Shown here piece by piece: positions 5,627 to 7,480 of a stretch of DNA of 7,480 bases. The DNA is taken from assembly GCA_030591745.1 (NCBI GenBank), contig JAUVAM010000169.1, positions 1 to 7,480 of the forward strand, written 5' to 3'. The number at the start of each line of letters is the position of its first letter. Position 1 is the first letter of the stretch. The stretch comes from Deltaproteobacteria bacterium (GTDB lineage Bacteria; Myxococcota; B64-G9). The notes below the pieces were generated by a model. It saw nothing but the letters and a program-made list of their open reading frames with translations. It was not told where the DNA came from and ran no database searches. A program made the translations under genes and the position numbers.

Positions 5627-7480
5627 CAGGAATCGGCCCCATCCCGCTCTTTCTCGCCGTAGTAGTAGCCGTATTGCCGATAGTAGTAGTAGCCGTATTC
5701 TCGGTGGTGAATATCCAAGTCGTTGATGACCGCGCCCAGGATGTTGGCTTTGACGTCTCTCATCTGCATGACCGCTCGGCGGGCCAAGTCTCTTGAGGTG
5801 GATGCGCTTTTGACCACCAGGACCACGCCGTCCATCATACTTGAAAGGATCAAGGGGTCGGCCACCACCAGCACGGGTGGGCTGTCAAAGATGACTCGAT
5901 CGTAGGCTTCGCTGAGTTGTTCGACGATGCGTCGAAAGCGTTCGGTATGAAAGAGTTCGGTGGGATTGGGCGGAATCGGTCCACAGGGCAACACGTCCAG
6001 ATTCGGCACTTCCGAGTGATGAATCACATCCAGTACGTCGACTTCGCCCAGGATGGCCGTGGTCAGGCCGGTGCCGCTGGAGATGCCGAAGGTCTTGTGC
6101 AGACGTGGACGACGCATGTCCGTATCCAACAGAATCACCTTGGAGCCGCTCTGGGCCATGGTGATGCCGATGTTGATGCATACCGTGCTTTTGCCTTCTT
6201 GTGGATTTGGTGAGGTGACCAACATGCGGCGAGCAGGATTTTCGGGCGACATGAGCAGGATGTTGGTGCGAACCGTGCGGCACGACTCGGCCACGGTGCT
6301 TTTGGGGTGGCTGACCAGATAGTGATCCCGAACGGTGGTCACCTCCTTGGGCTCGTCCCCGGTCTCTAGTTTGATGCTGGGGATGATGCCCAGGAAAGGC
6401 ACTTGCAGGACCCGGGTGACGTCTTCATGGGATTTGATCGTGTTGTCCAGGTACTCCAGGAAAAAGGCCAGTCCGATGCCGCCCAGCAAGCCCACCACCG
6501 CGGCCAAAAGGATGTTGAGCCGTACTCGGGGGTAGACAGGGAAGGATTGCTCGATGGCCGAGTCCAATTTGTAGACGTTGTTCGTTTCCTGGTGGGCCGA
6601 CAGGGCCGCCTCCTGTTGTCGCTTGCGTACCAATTGGTGCATCTCGGCTGCGTTGTCGGCGATGCGCTTGAGGCGGTTGTATGTGATGGCCTTTTTGTTG
6701 ATCCCCAGCGCTTCGGCTTTCACCTTGGCAAGTTCTCGCTGGATTTGTTTTTCGGAGGCGACCTTGGCCTGAAATTCGGCCTCCATGCTCACAAGGACGT
6801 TGTCGATCTCTCTTTCCAGGTTGCGCCGAACTTCCTTGATTTTCTCATCCAGCGCCTTGAATTTCGGGTGTTCAGGCAGGTAGCGAGTGGCCAACTCTGC
6901 CCTGGTTTCTCGAGCCCTGAAGTAGCTCTCCTTCATTTGCTGAATGAGCTTGTTGTCGATGATTTCGTCGATGCTGTCCAAGGGCAGTTTGCGGGTTTTG
7001 ATATCCGTCACTTGTTGGCGTCGAGATTCCAGGGTGATGCGTTCGGTCTGTACTCGACTCAAGGCCTGGTTCATGTCCAGCAGCTTCTGCGAGGTGATGT
7101 TTTGCCGATCCTCGAGAGAAACGGACAAGATTTTCTTGTCGGTCTTATAGGCCTGCAGTCTGTTTTCTGTTTCGTCCGCTCTGGATTTGAGTTCTTTTGC
7201 TCGATCGGCCAACCATCCGGCCGCATCCAGGGTGATCTGTCGCCGGGTTTGCAGGTTGTAATCGATGTAGGCGTTGACCGCGGCGTTGGCCAGTCGTTGA
7301 GCCCATTTTGGGTTACGGTGTTTGGCCTTGATGTAGACCATGCGGCTGTCTTTGACCGGCTCAACGGTCAGGGCACCTCGGACCATTTCCACATAGTCGA
7401 AGGACTGATCCATCAGTCGCTTTTGTTCCTCTGGGGGCATCTTGTCGATGCCCAAAAAGGTTTTGTTGCCCTCCAGTCGA
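5626..7480 (-). CDS. Wzc-like polysaccharide co-polymerase / bacterial tyrosine kinase (partial, 5' end beyond window)
   Basis: This inner-membrane protein controls chain length and export of exopolysaccharide or capsule and autophosphorylates on tyrosines. The reading frame is open through the right edge, so 617 residues are visible and the N-terminus with the first membrane helix is missing. A periplasmic Wzz-type region comes first, with a long coiled coil (about 6550-7200) and a GNVR-type motif RYLPEHPKF near 6860. A second membrane helix follows (ILLAAVVGLLGGIGLAFFL, about 6450-6520), then the cytoplasmic BY-kinase: Walker A NPQEGKST (about 6184-6213), Walker A' ILLDTDMRRP (6106-6135), Walker B VIFDSPP (5875-5895), and a tail with nine Tyr within 13 residues (5659-5697). 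The domain order matches fused Wzc proteins of Gram-negatives. It is directly followed by, and probably co-translated with, a NusG-like factor. EPS glycosyltransferases, wza, wzx and wzy would be expected further upstream. The family call is secure. Confidence 0.95.
   Translation of the reverse strand, partial: RLEGNKTFLGIDKMPPEEQKRLMDQSFDYVEMVRGALTVEPVKDSRMVYIKAKHRNPKWAQRLANAAVNAYIDYNLQTRRQITLDAAGWLADRAKELKSRADETENRLQAYKTDKKILSVSLEDRQNITSQKLLDMNQALSRVQTERITLESRRQQVTDIKTRKLPLDSIDEIIDNKLIQQMKESYFRARETRAELATRYLPEHPKFKALDEKIKEVRRNLEREIDNVLVSMEAEFQAKVASEKQIQRELAKVKAEALGINKKAITYNRLKRIADNAAEMHQLVRKRQQEAALSAHQETNNVYKLDSAIEQSFPVYPRVRLNILLAAVVGLLGGIGLAFFLEYLDNTIKSHEDVTRVLQVPFLGIIPSIKLETGDEPKEVTTVRDHYLVSHPKSTVAESCRTVRTNILLMSPENPARRMLVTSPNPQEGKSTVCINIGITMAQSGSKVILLDTDMRRPRLHKTFGISSGTGLTTAILGEVDVLDVIHHSEVPNLDVLPCGPIPPNPTELFHTERFRRIVEQLSEAYDRVIFDSPPVLVVADPLILSSMMDGVVLVVKSASTSRDLARRAVMQMRDVKANILGAVINDLDIHHREYGYYYYRQYGYYYGEKERDGADS
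5659..5699 (-). repeat. Direct repeat coding the tyrosine-rich tail
   Basis: A 17-bp sequence (plus strand GTAGTAGTAGCCGTATT) occurs exactly at 5659-5675 and 5683-5699, a period of 24 bases or 8 codons. It encodes the two YGYYY blocks of the kinase tail. Tyr codons in the repeat are nearly all TAC, so the tail probably grew by local duplication. Confidence 0.85.

Noticed and set aside
6184..6213. Gln in the Walker A motif (NPQEGKST) of the tyrosine kinase as a defect
   Set aside because: The GKST core is intact, that position varies in BY-kinases, and Walker A' and B are normal.
7453..7455. TTG at 7455 as start of the tyrosine kinase gene
   Set aside because: The frame stays open to the window edge, and a true start must lie upstream because the N-terminal membrane helix of the Wzz region is missing.

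Overview
The window is one contiguous, gene-dense stretch of moderately GC-rich bacterial DNA. It holds six protein-coding genes, two of them cut by the window edges. The gene types point to Myxococcota or a close deltaproteobacterial relative: a Ser/Thr kinase with HRDVSPQN in the catalytic loop and an N-terminal zinc ribbon, a periplasmic TPR protein with two membrane segments, a Cys-rich lipoprotein, an OmpA protein with thrombospondin type 3 repeats, and a Wzc-like tyrosine kinase with a NusG paralogue. This placement is inferred from protein families; the window has no rRNA or other marker gene.

Left block (1-3019, all minus strand). The order of transcription is TPR membrane protein (3019-2246), Cys-rich lipoprotein (2238-709), then a Ser/Thr protein kinase that runs off the left edge (698 to beyond 1). 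Gaps of 7 and 10 bases make this a probable operon. It would join a periplasmic or envelope component, an outer-membrane or surface component and a cytoplasmic kinase. This is the best candidate for an undescribed system here, but a shared function is inferred only from gene order.

Centre (3020-5066). A 130-base divergent intergenic region carries a good sigma70-like promoter (TTGACT, 17 bases, TATGCT) and a strong ribosome binding site for the plus-strand OmpA/TSP3 protein. That protein is a predicted outer-membrane barrel with a calcium-binding-type stalk and a peptidoglycan-binding C-terminal domain. The minus-strand operon must start from the same gap, with a weaker promoter candidate.

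Right block (5087-7480, minus strand). A Wzz/Wzc-type bacterial tyrosine kinase, cut at the right edge and ending in a tyrosine-rich tail, is followed by a NusG/UpxY/RfaH-like elongation factor whose start overlaps the kinase stop (TGATG). Together they look like part of an exopolysaccharide or capsule operon: chain-length control and export, plus a specialised antiterminator. This block converges on the OmpA gene. A long hairpin (5079-5125) straddles the 20-base gap and the end of the NusG-like gene and is a likely terminator for the OmpA transcript.

No RNA genes, mobile elements, CRISPR arrays or pseudogenes were seen. No non-coding stretch exceeds about 130 bases.
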